The notes under the pieces were generated by a model, which saw nothing but the letters and a program-made list of their open reading frames with translations, was not told the DNA's origin and made no database searches. From the NCBI RefSeq assembly GCF_041260155.1, contig NC_091928.1, positions 44,055,637 to 44,119,636 of the forward strand: 64,000 nucleotides of DNA. Reading direction: 5' to 3'. The position numbers and the translations under genes are program-made. Origin of the DNA: Ptychodera flava (Eukaryota > Hemichordata > Enteropneusta > Ptychoderidae). Below are positions 1-13,200 of the stretch, one piece after another; positions within the stretch are counted from its first letter, which is position 1, and each line of letters starts with the position of its first letter.

Positions 1-2093
1 AACAAACGGTAATATTTTATGTTTCTGTTCTATAGTGCTTTATTCAAGCTCAGGATTTCATTGTTCTTACTCTAAAGCAATAGAGAAGTCGACGGGTAGC
101 ACATAACATGCAATGCCTTAATTAGAGCAAATGTTTATCAAAGACGCGTAATTCATTTTGATCGAGGCACGGAACATATTGCACAGCCTGGCGGTATTAT
201 AGCTAATAAAGCTACTAGTCCAAACCCCCGTGGTGGACGGGCGGGCGTCTTTCTCTTCTCATTGGGCGGGGAACGCACTGGCAGGCACTTAGCAATACGC
301 ATCGAAATTTATTGTACTGATTTTGATAGGATTTTGGAGGTACTTTTTTGTCATACGAGGTCTAATTATAATGTAATCTTTTCATGCCGATTGTTTAGCT
401 AGTTTCCAATATTTTTACAATCAGACAATATACATCAAAACAGAACGCAACGTATTTCATCGAAATTAATAGGCGTTTGATTACTCTTAGTTTTATCATG
501 CCATATGCTGGATTAGCATATGTTATTAAATAACTTAATTGGGCGATATGTCTAAATTACACGTCCTGAATTTCTTATGACGTCATATTTCAAAGTACGC
601 TGATTATGGTTGAGCTGCATCGAGGCTTTTCAAAGGCATGACATAATAATGGTTAACTCCTTTGCATATCGAACGAATCATTGTAAATGGGGCATACATG
701 AAAATTGACGACACTGAATTTGAATATAGCGGTAATACACAACGTATGATAAGAAGATGTATTGATAAATAATGACTTTACATCATCTTTGAAATCACTC
801 AGCTCTGCAAGATACGTTTTACAATACATTGGGTCCGAAAGTTTGCTGCACTCTGTCATGGTAACAATGAATGACTTGCCAAATCAGTTGGCTTTGTCCA
901 AAAAATGCTGTGCGATTGACGAGATGGCACATACGCATTTCTGCTCACAGCAAAACTTCCTCTACAATCTTTCTCAAACTTTAGTGATGCAGTTGCACTA
1001 TTGAAGTCTTGTCATACTAAACCATTAGCTCCACTACTAAATCATTTATTGTTTGCATATTAATTATTAGTTCATTAATTTAGTTACTAATTATTCTATG
1101 AAATCACAAGGCTGGGGCTACCCATGCCTTACACTGATTTTCCTCATTTGCCGAACGAGAACCGTTATTCTTCTGCTCCGTCTGCAACGATCAAGTTGAA
1201 AAAGGCTCGGTGGGTGAGCATTCATCAAGGGTCAAGGATTGGTGTGTTTTTCACGGTTTGTCTTGGGGGGGGGTAGGCTACACACATAGCAACGAAACGG
1301 TAGTGAGGAGCTCTAGAGCGGATGGCGGCCGTGGGTAAGCTTATAGGGAGTGGAGATAAGATCGGCAGTTTCCTTGCATGGAGTAGGAAGAGAAAACTGG
1401 TTTGCCGGAGGAGACCATTACTTAAATCGTATCAGCATGTTTTCCACGTGACCAAAGTGTAATTTATTTGAGTACAGCGTATGTATGTTTAAAGTTACAA
1501 TCGGTCACACTTTCCGAAAAGCCTAACCCCGATGACTATATATGGAAACACAAGTGTTCAGATTCGGCGCATGGGATATGTACCTCCACGGAGTTGAGTT
1601 AAGCACGCTCTCTTGAACACAACACGATCACCTACCCACGACACGATAACAATATTCTTATCTTCGTTTGCAAGATTGCACAGCCCACTTTGCAGCATTT
1701 ATCTTGATACAAATCCCCTGGTTTTATAGCGCAGTCTTTGTCGGAAAAATGGGCAGTAGACCACGTGCTTTCTACATACGTTTATGATTAACTTTGCCGG
1801 AACACCTACACATAACTCCACGTTCTTGGCTTTAACAGATCTTTCAGTGCCAGTCTTTCGATGTCACGCGTTAAATATTGACACACGGCAATTTACAATA
1901 GTGAACGACTTGTAGAACCTTACTGAACACCACAAACTGCGATTTTATATGCACAAGAAAGGAATTGATGAAAGACACCCTTCCGTATATGTACGTTACG
2001 TACATTAAAGTATGTGTGTGTATTTGTACTGTATATATTTGTATAGAATACATCGTACACTGTCACATTGTATGCTACATATATGTATGAATA
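1..2093. other. Upstream intergenic DNA, no supported gene
   Basis: AT-rich with only short open frames that lack splice or family support. A palindromic TGACGTCA lies near 579 without an adjacent TATA/exon arrangement. Confidence 0.6.
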
Positions 2094-2130
2094 CTACATA
2101 TATATATATGAATACTACATATATATGAAT

Positions 2131-2200
<70 letters not shown>

Positions 2201-2276
2201 CCTATATATAAAGAGAGACAGACAGAGACAGAGACAGACACTAAGTCTGTACATATCTTCCAGTAATATATATATG

Positions 2277-2334
<58 letters not shown>

Positions 2335-2394
2335 GACAGAGACAGCAGAGACAGAGACTAAGTCTGTACATATCTTCCTAGTAATATATATATA

Positions 2395-2434
<40 letters not shown>
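2094..2434. repeat. (TA)n microsatellite with an embedded duplicated segment
   Basis: Three long TA tracts are separated by two copies of a roughly 60-bp GACAGA-rich segment that both contain CTAAGTCTGTACATATCTTCC (about 2211-2270 and 2331-2384). The tract plus spacer was evidently duplicated. Apparent Tyr-Ile reading frames here are artefacts. Confidence 0.9.
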
Positions 2435-2439
<5 letters not shown>

Positions 2440-2529
2440 TCATACGTCTCGTAGATATATTACGTTTACCTAGGTTCTTAGGAATAGCAAAATACCTCAA
2501 GCGCTCTCTGTTATCTTCTTCTACTTGAT

Positions 2530-3700
2530 TCAATATAGGCCTAACTAGTTACGATTGTGTTCGAGACGCCTCAGTGACAGTAGGCCTAATAAACTTCAAA
2601 GGCCTCCCGCCGACAGAAAATCTTGGTACAAATACAGACTATGTCGAACGTAGGCCGCTAGGGCTTAACTTTGGCCTATGTGAACAATCTTTCCAATAGA
2701 CCTATTGGCGCTCGATTGCGTGCCAATCTACACTCGTCCCTCCTGTAGGCCTAGGCCTAGTCTGATGTAGGCCTAGGCCTAGTTTAGGATATCATTTTAA
2801 TAAACAGGTGTCTTTTTAATTTAAGAGGGAGGGGTCGTCAGACCCATATGACAAACGCTATAGGCCTACTAGTAGGCCTACACTGTATTGCGAGGTACGT
2901 TGGCGATTGATGAAAGTTATTAGGCCTAATAGGCCTACATATTAGGCCTAACCATTTTGAACATCGTGGAATTTAGCCTAGGGAGCCTGAATGTTGCAGC
3001 TATGTTGACGAGATGCATCAAATACCGGGCATGATATCCCTACATGGTTTGAAGACAAAAAAAGTCGAACAGGCGTAGTTCTAACGACCCCCTCCCTTTA
3101 ACAACAAATCATGATCCCTCACTGTGAGTGGTAGCCTATCTAGGCCTACAAAAGAACGCCGTGTTTTTGTTCCTTTTTATGACGGAAAGTCGATATGATA
3201 TCGTATGTCCTCGGGCGCCCAATTGTAGGCCCAGGCCTACAAGCTTTAGGCCTAATAGCCTATAGGCCTATGTAGACTAGGCCTACACACCCAACAAAAA
3301 GGTACGGCGGTTATTTAACAGGCTTAAAAATGGGTGGATCCTCAGCCAAATTCACAAAAGTTTACCTTGGATCTAGGCCTAAATGAACTGAAGGCTTAAT
3401 CAAGTATGGTCGTATAAAAATGTTTGCGGTATTTTAGGGTAGGCCTAGTAGGCCCAGGCCTAGATTTAGATGCGTTGTCTCAATACAACGTAACAAAAGA
3501 TTGCAAAGGCGCAGTGCCTAGGCCTACATTTTCAAGAAAAGCGGGGGATAGGTCTACATCTCTGCTTTATGACAGCTCTATCGGATTTGCTGTAGGCCTA
3601 GGCCTAGGCTATACCTAAAATACACAGTCTAAAATACAAGTTTGCTCTTTGACAGCCGAGGACCTTTCAGTTTGAGGTGCGCACAGTCATTAGGCCTAGG
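2530..3700. repeat. Dense field of TAGGCCTA palindromes
   Basis: Dozens of AGGCCTA/TAGGCCTA units occur singly or back to back over about 1.2 kb. They often interrupt otherwise recognisable sequence, such as the E-family element at 2825-3097. The motif is rare in most of the rest of the window. Confidence 0.85.
2825..3097. mobile_element. TTAA-flanked inverted-repeat element, family E, copy 3 (diverged)
   Basis: Flanked by TTAA at 2821-2824 and 3098-3101. It shares GTTGGCGATTGATGAAAGTT and TGTTGCAGCTATG with copies at 26248 and 29464. Its interior is expanded by TAGGCCTA units and it lacks the left inner part of the family. Confidence 0.65.
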
Positions 3701-3735
3701 TCTGAAAACTTTTTTGTTGCCCGAATATTGACTCG

Positions 3736-3900
3736 CATAGCAACCGAGCAAGGACATTTTCGCCATCTATTTAATCCTGCAATCTAAAAAGTTGCTGTTG
3801 CTATAGCAACCACGTATTCATTAAAGGTGGAACCTGTGCGACGCATTCAGAACAAACAAAGGCGGGATGTCAATGCATAAACAATACGATCATAGCAACC
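3736..3900. promoter_or_regulatory. Cluster of three RFX-type X-box sites upstream of TIF1
   Basis: A perfect 14-bp palindrome GTTGCTATAGCAAC at 3797-3810 matches the symmetrical X-box bound by RFX factors. It is flanked by half-sites CATAGCAACC at 3736-3745 and 3891-3900. All three lie 200-370 bp before the TIF1 start codon, in the least repetitive upstream stretch. Binding is inferred from motif only. Confidence 0.45.
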
Positions 3901-4103
3901 GGATTGAAGCAGCGCATACTGGTTAGAACCGGCTGAAACCGGTTTTCAAGCGACGGCTTTCTGTCTCCGGAAGCCGTCGTATGACCAGAACGAGGCTTAC
4001 TATGGGTCAAAGTGACTGAGCGAGCACGATCCGTGGATCGTGTTCTATAGTCAGCCACATTGGACTTAAGGTTTCCCAAAAGTTTAAACGTAACGGTTAA
4101 AAT

Positions 4104-4263
4104 ATGACTTCGGAAGCGAGTACAACCGTTAATGGAGATAGCGCTGAGCAACCTCAGACCGTATGTGTTGTGTGCAAGAATGGTTTCGCGGGTAGGGAGC
4201 CGAAACTGATGCCGTGTTTGCATACGTTTTGTAAAGAGTGCATAACACCGGGAGACGATGGAG
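4104..4263 (+). CDS. TRIM24/33-like: TIF1 exon 1: start codon and most of the RING finger
   Basis: Encodes residues 1-53 with the first six RING ligands: C21, C24, C38, H40, C43 and C46. The donor is GAG|GTAAAT in phase 1. The last RING pair (CPTC, C57 and C60) comes from the next exon, so intron 1 of 8.9 kb splits the RING. Confidence 0.93.
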
Positions 4264-7200
4264 GTAAATATCTGTGTGTACGTGCTTGGGTCTTTCCGTA
4301 CGCGTAAGTCCTTTTGAACATTGAATGATTACACTTTGTACAAAAGTTACTCCAGTGATCTCCCCTGTTATAGTGGTTTTCGTCTCAGAATGCCCGAACA
4401 CCAATCCTATATGACAATGTCACTGGCGAATGATACGATCACATTGAACTCGTAACGCTGACAGACGTTGCATAAAGTTCGCACACACACACATCGCATT
4501 GAATCACACACAGATATGTGCAGTATTTGTCATGTAAATTGCTTTAGCGTCACAGGCTTCCATTTTCACATCATGTATATCCCAGTCTATGATTTCAGGG
4601 AAACTTAATGGTTGGTGACCGAACGTTTAACACTATAACAGCCCACGAGTTGCAATTTTTCTCGTAACTTTTTGTCACTGATAAACCATTTCGTTTACCA
4701 AAGTCACGTTTTCTGTATTTTGATTGCCAGAGGTCGACAATGTGACCCTGAGTTTTGACAGAGTATTAAAATTGGTTTAACCGCGTTTACTCCACGGTTT
4801 CGCCAAGCTTCAGGGCTTTAATTGGGGCATGGACCTAAAAAATAGACGTCCATGATCGGGGTCACAATGCACGACCTTGCCTCAAGGCCCTATGCTTTAC
4901 ATATTGATTTGACTTCTTATGGTTATGCAATGGCTTCAGTGACCTATGTACGATAACAACTTCACAAGCGAAAGAAATGTAGAGGTGGGGGAGGGGGCCC
5001 AAGACAAGATTTTAGTCTAAGTTGTTGAGCAAGTTGAGTGAGGTTCTCTCAAGTATATCTCTACTTCACGTTAAAAATTTCAAGTCGTTCCTTTGACTTT
5101 TTAAGGGTATATAAGGTAATAAACCCTTTGAGTGCCCAAGTCAATATTTGTCACTTTTCAAAAATATACCACAGTAGGGTGACCGGACGATTTTTAAAAC
5201 TGAATTTTTTGCCAAAATCTTGATTGCACCTGTTGAAAGTGCTGGTACAAAGTCCAAATCTGAAAAAATAATTTGGCTAATTAGCATAATCACAATTTGA
5301 CAGCCTCTGGAAAATCAAAGTTTCCAAATCTTTCCCTGAGAATATTGTAATGAGGAATAATGAGACAATATGACCAAAAATCGGATCAAATATTGTTAAA
5401 ATGGCTCAAAGATGACTCGCTGTACAATAATTAGTCCGGTGAAAGGTGCATCGATAGTTTCCAAATTATTTCTGTGCGAATATTGTATGGGTTGATGAGT
5501 CCCAGTGAAAGAAAATGGAAGATTGTCCTCACGCTGACCTTTGTGTTTACAGTATCATGGATACAAGTCATTGTTTCTGGTCAAGACAGGTGCGCACCGG
5601 TGAAAAAGCACGTTGTTCAAGTACGGCACTATTGCGAAATTTACTTCCTGCTTTGGAAAACCGTGGGCGCTAATTTGCGCTATATAGCTGAGCTTTTTTA
5701 GAGCACAAAACAAGTAGAAAAATATCATAGGTACAATTTGCCCGCATGGCCATTCCTTCCCTCCTGGAAAATGATGCCAAAAGTCATAGCCGTTTCAAAG
5801 TAAAAATTTCGTCAGCAGTTTCTCGGAAGAAAAAAGACCTTTTTAGGAATTTTTGCACTCATCTTGACTTCCTAGTCTTCCAACATTCACTATGAAATGC
5901 AAGTGTTTCCGTTCATGCGATCTCTCATAGTGACCGTTCGCGTGCGAGTAGACGACTTTCAAGATGGCGTCCCCTTCTGACGTTTGTTGACAAAATGTGT
6001 TCATAAACTTCAAGATTTTCACGTCATTACCATGTTCATAGACATAAATGTGCAAAACTTTTTCATACTTAAGGTGAATTTGTACAATTTATCACTACCT
6101 GGGTCCCCCTTTATGCCTTCGATTTCGAGCATTCACTCTCAGAAAACTTGTGTCAGCCCCATTGTAGGGAATAGGAGGGCCTCTCGTCCGGTCACCCTAA
6201 CCACAGACTATCTTTTAAAAGTCCAGACAATTTGTTTACAAGTAGACTTTTCCTCAAATTCTGATAAAGAAACTGTAGCCAATGAAAAGTTATCACCATT
6301 TAGTCTCAAATTTTCCTTTAGTCTAAAATTTTCAAAACTATTGCGGAAAAAATCATAAAAATTAAGAAAATGGTGTGCAAAAATTTAATTGGAAAAATTA
6401 CAATACTAAAGGAATGTAGGCCAGAATGTATATTTTTTTATTATTAGACAGACTGCTTGAAACAAACGTTTTGGCAAAAATGGCTGATTTATGACTGCCA
6501 AATTAGACAGCTATGAATACATTAACTTTTTAGGTCAGGACATGTCAAATCAACCAAGCTCATAAGTTCATCGGTTACACACACACAAACCTTTGTTACA
6601 TAACATACACTACGATGTCAAGTCACCAAGACAGGCCAGTGAAAACTCATGCTGGTCTTAGGGGGTTCTTTCAGTGGACACAATCCTTTCATTTGGCTTT
6701 ATGAGTACCGGTATGAAAAAACATGCCCTGAGAGTGATATATGACCTTGGCAGGCAAACTATGGAAGCAAGCCCTCCAATAATTGATTACCTGATATGTT
6801 GGGCAGCCAGGCCATAGAGAGGGCCACTTCTGTGTCAGTGAAGTAGTAGACCTTCTTTATGTACAGAAGCTTGGGTTTTCTTACACCCTGTCCTATGAAG
6901 TTCATAGTTCACCATCAGGTCAAGTTTGTTCAAACTTGTCAAGAACAATAAGTCCAATTTTAACAAAAAATGAACATTAAAGACCCCTGAAAACATACAT
7001 GTATGTAAATGTACATTTACTGTAAACATGATTTTGGCCGACTAACATTGCCATAGTATAACAGATCAAGCGAAGTGGGTGAAATATGTATGGTTTTGAC
7101 ACAATACTTATTTTTACTGCAAGTAATTATTACTAACTTTGCAAATTTAAAAGTTATACTGTCTGGCAGGGAAAGGGCCAAAAGTGATACTGTCTGGCAG

Positions 7201-10200
7201 GGAGGGAAAGGGTGAAAGAGGTCGCAGTCCCTGTATCTGCACCTAGAAGTGTAGGCCTTCAAAACTGAGTAGTATTATCAATGTGCTAGGTAGCACAGTT
7301 TATTTCTTGAGTAAAAAGTAATGTTATTTCCTCTACTGATTTTCCTCAATGTACATTATTGTCCAAACAGCTACAGTATGTGTACATGTATTTAACATTA
7401 CTTGAAGCCTTGCAGTATGGTACAAGAGAGCATCCATCAAGTGGCAATACAAGTTTGAAATTTCAAGTGTACAATTCAGTTGCGGTCACACTCACCCGCC
7501 CACACTGACCATTTCTATACAAACCACAATGCTCCCAACAGTTTTGTGTAAGCAGCCCCTATGGTTTACATACATGTATACATTGTATGTTTGTTATCAT
7601 TGTGTGCACACTTGAAGAGGTGAGGCCATAAGAATTATTTGTACACAACCATGGATTCATGCATATTACATTAATCACTGTATTCTATCTACATTCACTC
7701 TATTCTGTCTATGTACATGTATTCATATCTGTCAACAAGGGTAAAATTGACGGTCAGTTTATTGCCAGGTCAAGCCTATACAATAACACAAACACACGCA
7801 CTGACAATACCCTATGCTATACTTTGTCGTTAAATCTATTTGTTTCTAATATTGCGTGCTGTTGCTAGCAGTATGTTTAGTAGCAGTATTATCTTGAAAT
7901 TCGGCATCTGATCTCTGCGCAAGACTAATTGCCCTCAGCAGTATTGCCAATGGACCACTTCCCTGGGATTACTGCAAAGTGAAACTGGCTATGCTACATG
8001 TACATGTAGTTCGTTGAGCTAGACTACACAACAAGCTTGAAATGTTGAGGGCAGAGGCACATAGCTTAGCCAATCATTGAAGGGGGCTGTGACAGTATGA
8101 GAAAATCTGACAAATGGTGCGCATTGAATCTTTCAGTACCAGCGACAATGGACGCAGATTTATTTTAACTAAACACAATTTCCTGGTAGAGCATCCATGA
8201 AAGCATGTGTGAAGTAGTTATTTTGGTGTTGTGTTTTGTACAGCCCTTTTCTAAAGAATTGCTACTGGCCGGTAAAATTTCAAGCAAGTTCTGTAAATTG
8301 GGAAGAAAGTACAAAAGCTATATTCAGTAATGATGTAATTTTAATGACATTTAAAGTGTGCAGTTGAACGTAACCCGTATATCTTATGGCCAAGAAAATA
8401 TTTGTTTCCCCTTTGTGGGCGTCGCTGTAGTTGCTAGGCTCCATTACATGTAGTCAAACTTGATAGTGTTATGGACATTGGCTGATTGGATACTTTTGCC
8501 AAATTTACTACCATTGGCTTGTTACTAAGGGTGCAGTCATTGTTGCTAGGGAAAACAGGGTAATGTCTAAGCTGTGTGTTATTAAAGAGAAGAAATCTTT
8601 TTCAAGTTTACTAATTGGCCAGAAACGCATTAGTTTTGCCATTGCTATGGCCATGATCATGTTACTAGGATATGCTATTATAATTGTCATTCACACATAC
8701 AAAGTACATTTGCTGCTATAGGCATGGCCATTGTTGCTAGGAAAGTAATATTTTGCTTGATGGTATACGTGGAGCAGCCATAGCCATTTTCACTTTGAAT
8801 AGTTTGAAGGAAAAGACCTGTAGGAAAGTGAAAATTTGTGCTTGTTCTGTAATTGCACTACCAATCCATTTGGTACAGGTTTTAAGGAAGCAAGTTGCTT
8901 GCAAGCTAGGGGGACTGTGTTGATACTGTATGAAAATAGCCAAATACAATGTGTGTCATGAATATACATTTGTGGGACAAATTTTGGTTCTATATCAACC
9001 TTTTTCCATAAAAACCTCTAGCCCTTCTATGTAGCCTCCACTTGATGATTAGTAAGGTATAAGACAGTTAAGTATTGCTTCAAAACTGTTTTGTTAATTG
9101 TTTCCTTTACAGAACTGAAAGTTCTCAAGTTTCTTTTCATAAATGGCACATTACCAGTAAATGCAATGGCTCATTCAGGAGATGAAGATAGTTTTGGAGA
9201 TTTTTAAGGATAAATCAATATAAAATGTGAGGAAAGTTGTAAAATCCAGAATTACTGGGAAAATGAGTTCTCCCAAGCAGCATACCAGCAAAGAATTATA
9301 GAGTAGAGTAGAGAGTAGTCTGTCCCTGGTGAGGTGTAGACTTCAGTATCCATGTAGGAAACATGAATGCATCTGCAGTATTTCTCGGACTTTTTTTTTC
9401 CTGCCAGTTAAGTGTATTTGTATATTTGCCTAGGTTGTGGTTTGGTCTAAATGCATCTTGTCACAGTGGAAAAACCTTGTACATTGTACATGTATGACCT
9501 TCGTGCTCTGCAGCATGACCTTATGACCTTTCTGTCGTGGGCAATGAAATCAAATAGCAAAGTTGCTATTTATCCTGCACAAATTGACTTGTAATTTTCC
9601 GATTTGTTTGTCAAAACTGTCACTTTTTTAGAATTAGAAAAAGTGTACAAGTACATGTACATACTTTCATCTCTGCATATTAGTGGCTGGTGTTTTCTAC
9701 ACAGTGGATCAATTCTGTATACATGTGTGCAGAGACATGGGATCAGTGTGTTGAGTAAGGCATGCCTTTATTGGCACTTACATGTAGTGTGTGTACTTGT
9801 TCTGCAAAAATCCTCTGCTTTGTCATGCTGCTGTTCTTGCTTTGTCATGCTGTTGTTCTAAATGAATACACACTGTCACCATAAGTCAATACAGTGTACA
9901 CACATGTTTTCTTGACCTGTCTAAGTGCCTGTCATTACGGGGGTAAGAAAAATCTATCCAGAATTGTATGGCCCTCAGTCCAGTATCAGTATATATTCAA
10001 CCTTGTTTGCTAATCCCACATGCATGTATACTGTATACACTTTATACTATAAATCTAAAACCGCATGACTACAAATTCATTTATCTACTGGACAAGTGGA
10101 TTGGAAAAAATTCACAAGCCAGAGGGAAAAAAATTAGGTCCCCACATTGACCAATGAAATGACTGTCATCTAATAAAAGAAACGCTTTTATAATAATCCT

Positions 10201-13200
10201 GTGAAAGTTTGTTGTTTATTTACATCCGAGTGTACATTCTGGGTCTTTCCATTTCAATTCTCAGAAATCTGAGCGAGGGGTTCCTCAAATTCGTGGTACT
10301 CCTGAATAAGTAACAGTTGTACCAATCAAAGGATAATAGAGTCTGCTTCGGTCAATGGATCATGTTGTTCACCCAGGGTTGTGAGCTATCACCCGTGAAC
10401 TGCCATTGATACGTCTTGGCATGGCAACACATCTGGCATATTGCCATCGTTTGGAGCATGCTATGATGTGACAAATTATCTCATACATATACAGATATGA
10501 CGCTCCTATCACCATGGAGAACTTCTTGTGCAAAACAAGGCTGCAAATTCCCTTTCTTATACATGTATATGTCATCATGATAGGACCTTGGCTGTTATAA
10601 ACATGCAAATCTGACCGACTTCTGGTGTTGGGTCAAGTCCTTGTAACTGTAATCTGTTATACATGCACATTGGTGTAAATAGCCACAAATCCTGAATTTG
10701 TTCAGGGCCTTTGTACGCCAAGTGTAAGGTGTTCATTCTCAGTGGTATTAATCGCCAACATTTCAACTTTATCACTGCAAAGTTTCATTGCCAAAGTCAT
10801 AACTGTGTGAGCTATTGGTTCATGTGTCATACCGCGTTCTGTAGTTTTAATATTTCAAGTCACAGTGGAACATACACGTACATACATGAGTATAATATAT
10901 AACTTGCAGCTAATGAACACTAAGGTTAAGATAACACTTCGAACAAAAATGTCATTTGAAAGTGCAAGACTTTCACTCTTAGTTTCTGTATAGAGTAGTC
11001 CGTTAAAGAATCAGTGGACATTAGAGAGAACTTGCACCGTAGTAGTCCTAAATGGTTGACCTGGTTCAGCTTTGTGAAACAATTGAAATCCACAACTTCA
11101 AGTTCAAGGGCAAACCTCAATGAATGATCACCTTAGACCATGAAAGGATGCTTGACTGAGTCAGGCTTAAATTCTCAGGCAGACTTGTCCCAAGTCAGAA
11201 ATTGAAAATAAAACTACAATTTTGCTCAGATCAAGTCAGTGGAAATCATTACACACACTTGTCTCGCTCAAACATGCAGTATGCACCAAGTGCAGTGTAC
11301 TGTACACTGCACTTTTTGCATACTCTTATGTTTGAGCAAGACAAGTCTTGTGACAGTGTGCTACATGGGAGTCGGTCTCGTCAAACGGTCCAATCTTGTA
11401 AAATATGAGATGCTCACATGTGAATTCAGTTAAGAAATACATGCTGTACCAGGGAGATGGAAATATTATGCTCTACTACTTTTTAGGTACCTGTGATAAG
11501 CACCCAAAAATTGAAAGACTTCACCTTTTGCACAAACTCTCCTCAAGAAAACTTCGAATTTTTCTTTCCAAATGAAAAATGAAAAATCGGGGTCTCCTTG
11601 AAAAATTCGGCACAAGAGGCAAAAAGTTACTTGTATCTACCAACATTTGAAATTCAATGTGGCCACCATACCTTTATGACAAATTTCAAATGAACATAAT
11701 AGACGTAAAAATTTAGGATTATACATGCATCTGTCAATTTTACAACCTTATTTCAATAAAACTATAGACAGCATTATGTGTTCCCCTACAAAAATTGGTC
11801 TCGGCAGTAAAACAGGTAGTATAAATGTGTCAGCTGGGACCAGGGCCAACCCAAACATGTCCAACATTGTCTGTACTTAAAATTATCACCTTGAAGTGTT
11901 TTCATGTGCCTTAAAGTCTCCTTGGACTAGATAAAACTTGCCTGATACTTGCCCTCTCATAATGTGTCAATATTGAATTTTTCCAGGAGATAGGACTACA
12001 ATGTACATGCATATTCAATCACAGCAGACTGTGTTGGTGTGAATTTTACCACTTTACAAACTCGGTACTTGATGTACATGTACTGTACATGTAAGCTTTG
12101 CACACACTTTCACCAGTGTGTAGATATATAGTCCCACCTGTATGGTATTGTATTGTCTTTACATGCAGGGACCAAACTTCACAATGCGCCATTCAAGATC
12201 ACACTTGCATTAACCCCTTGACTACATCATTGCCACTGTTATAAGTGTTAAACGATTTAACAAACATATCGTGAACACATACAACTATACATGTAGGGGA
12301 CCTGGACAGAATTTTTTGCGCGCAAGAAATATGAAAGTAATTCCATTGTGGTGCAGAAAAGTTCTGACATTCTACATAGAATCAGATGTATAGTACATGT
12401 ACACAAAATATTGTCATTAGAGTTGCAGCAAACATTTTGAAGCAATAAGCTGGTTTACTAGTGTTCCAAATCGGACAAAAGCTCTAAAACATTCATCTTT
12501 CCTACATGTAGTTGTAAAACATTGGTACGTATCCCCCTTCCATCCCCTGTACATCCCATCATGTGTATATTGTATGGCCTAACTTTGCCTTGCAAAGCAA
12601 CACACAGTACAGTGACAGAAACATCAGGATTTGCAGTGAGAAAGATCGACGTGTGCTTTAACGTTACAGGATGCATGCAATATCCATGTATCCACAGTGA
12701 ACAAAAGCAGTACATTACATTAAGGCCCAATAACCAAGTGCTCTATCCTACTATTCCTAGTGTCTGTAGTACATGCATTTGTTATTGCTGAGATGACTTG
12801 CATACCACATAAAATTTTTGTGAACTGGTTAAAAACTGTGATATCATATTAACTTGTACAGCACTGCTTATGCTGTATGTCATCCAATATACATATACTA
12901 GTGTAAGTTGTAAGAATTTACGTTTCCCCAGGATTTTCTGGTAAAGGGGTGACTAATTTGCATAACAATAAATGTAATTGTTATGGTAATGCTTTTTTTG
13001 TTTACCCAAAATGAAAGAGTGGTGGCCATCACTCTATAATTGCTCTATGGAGAACACTAAGAAAGATACGTGCATAATCTCCAACCTCATTACATGAATT
13101 TACTCGCTAAAGTTTGCTCTAATATCATTTCACAGCCATTAGATGTCCGACATGCAAACAGGAGGTCAGAAACCCAGCCAGTCTCATAGACAACTACTTC

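Noticed and set aside
1150..1290. Frame with FFCSVCNDQVEKGS and later His/Cys, suggestive of a zinc-binding exon
   Set aside because: No convincing acceptor or donor in phase and no family match; too little to call.
2005..2436. 143-residue minus-strand frame rich in Tyr-Ile
   Set aside because: Translation of the (TA)n microsatellite.
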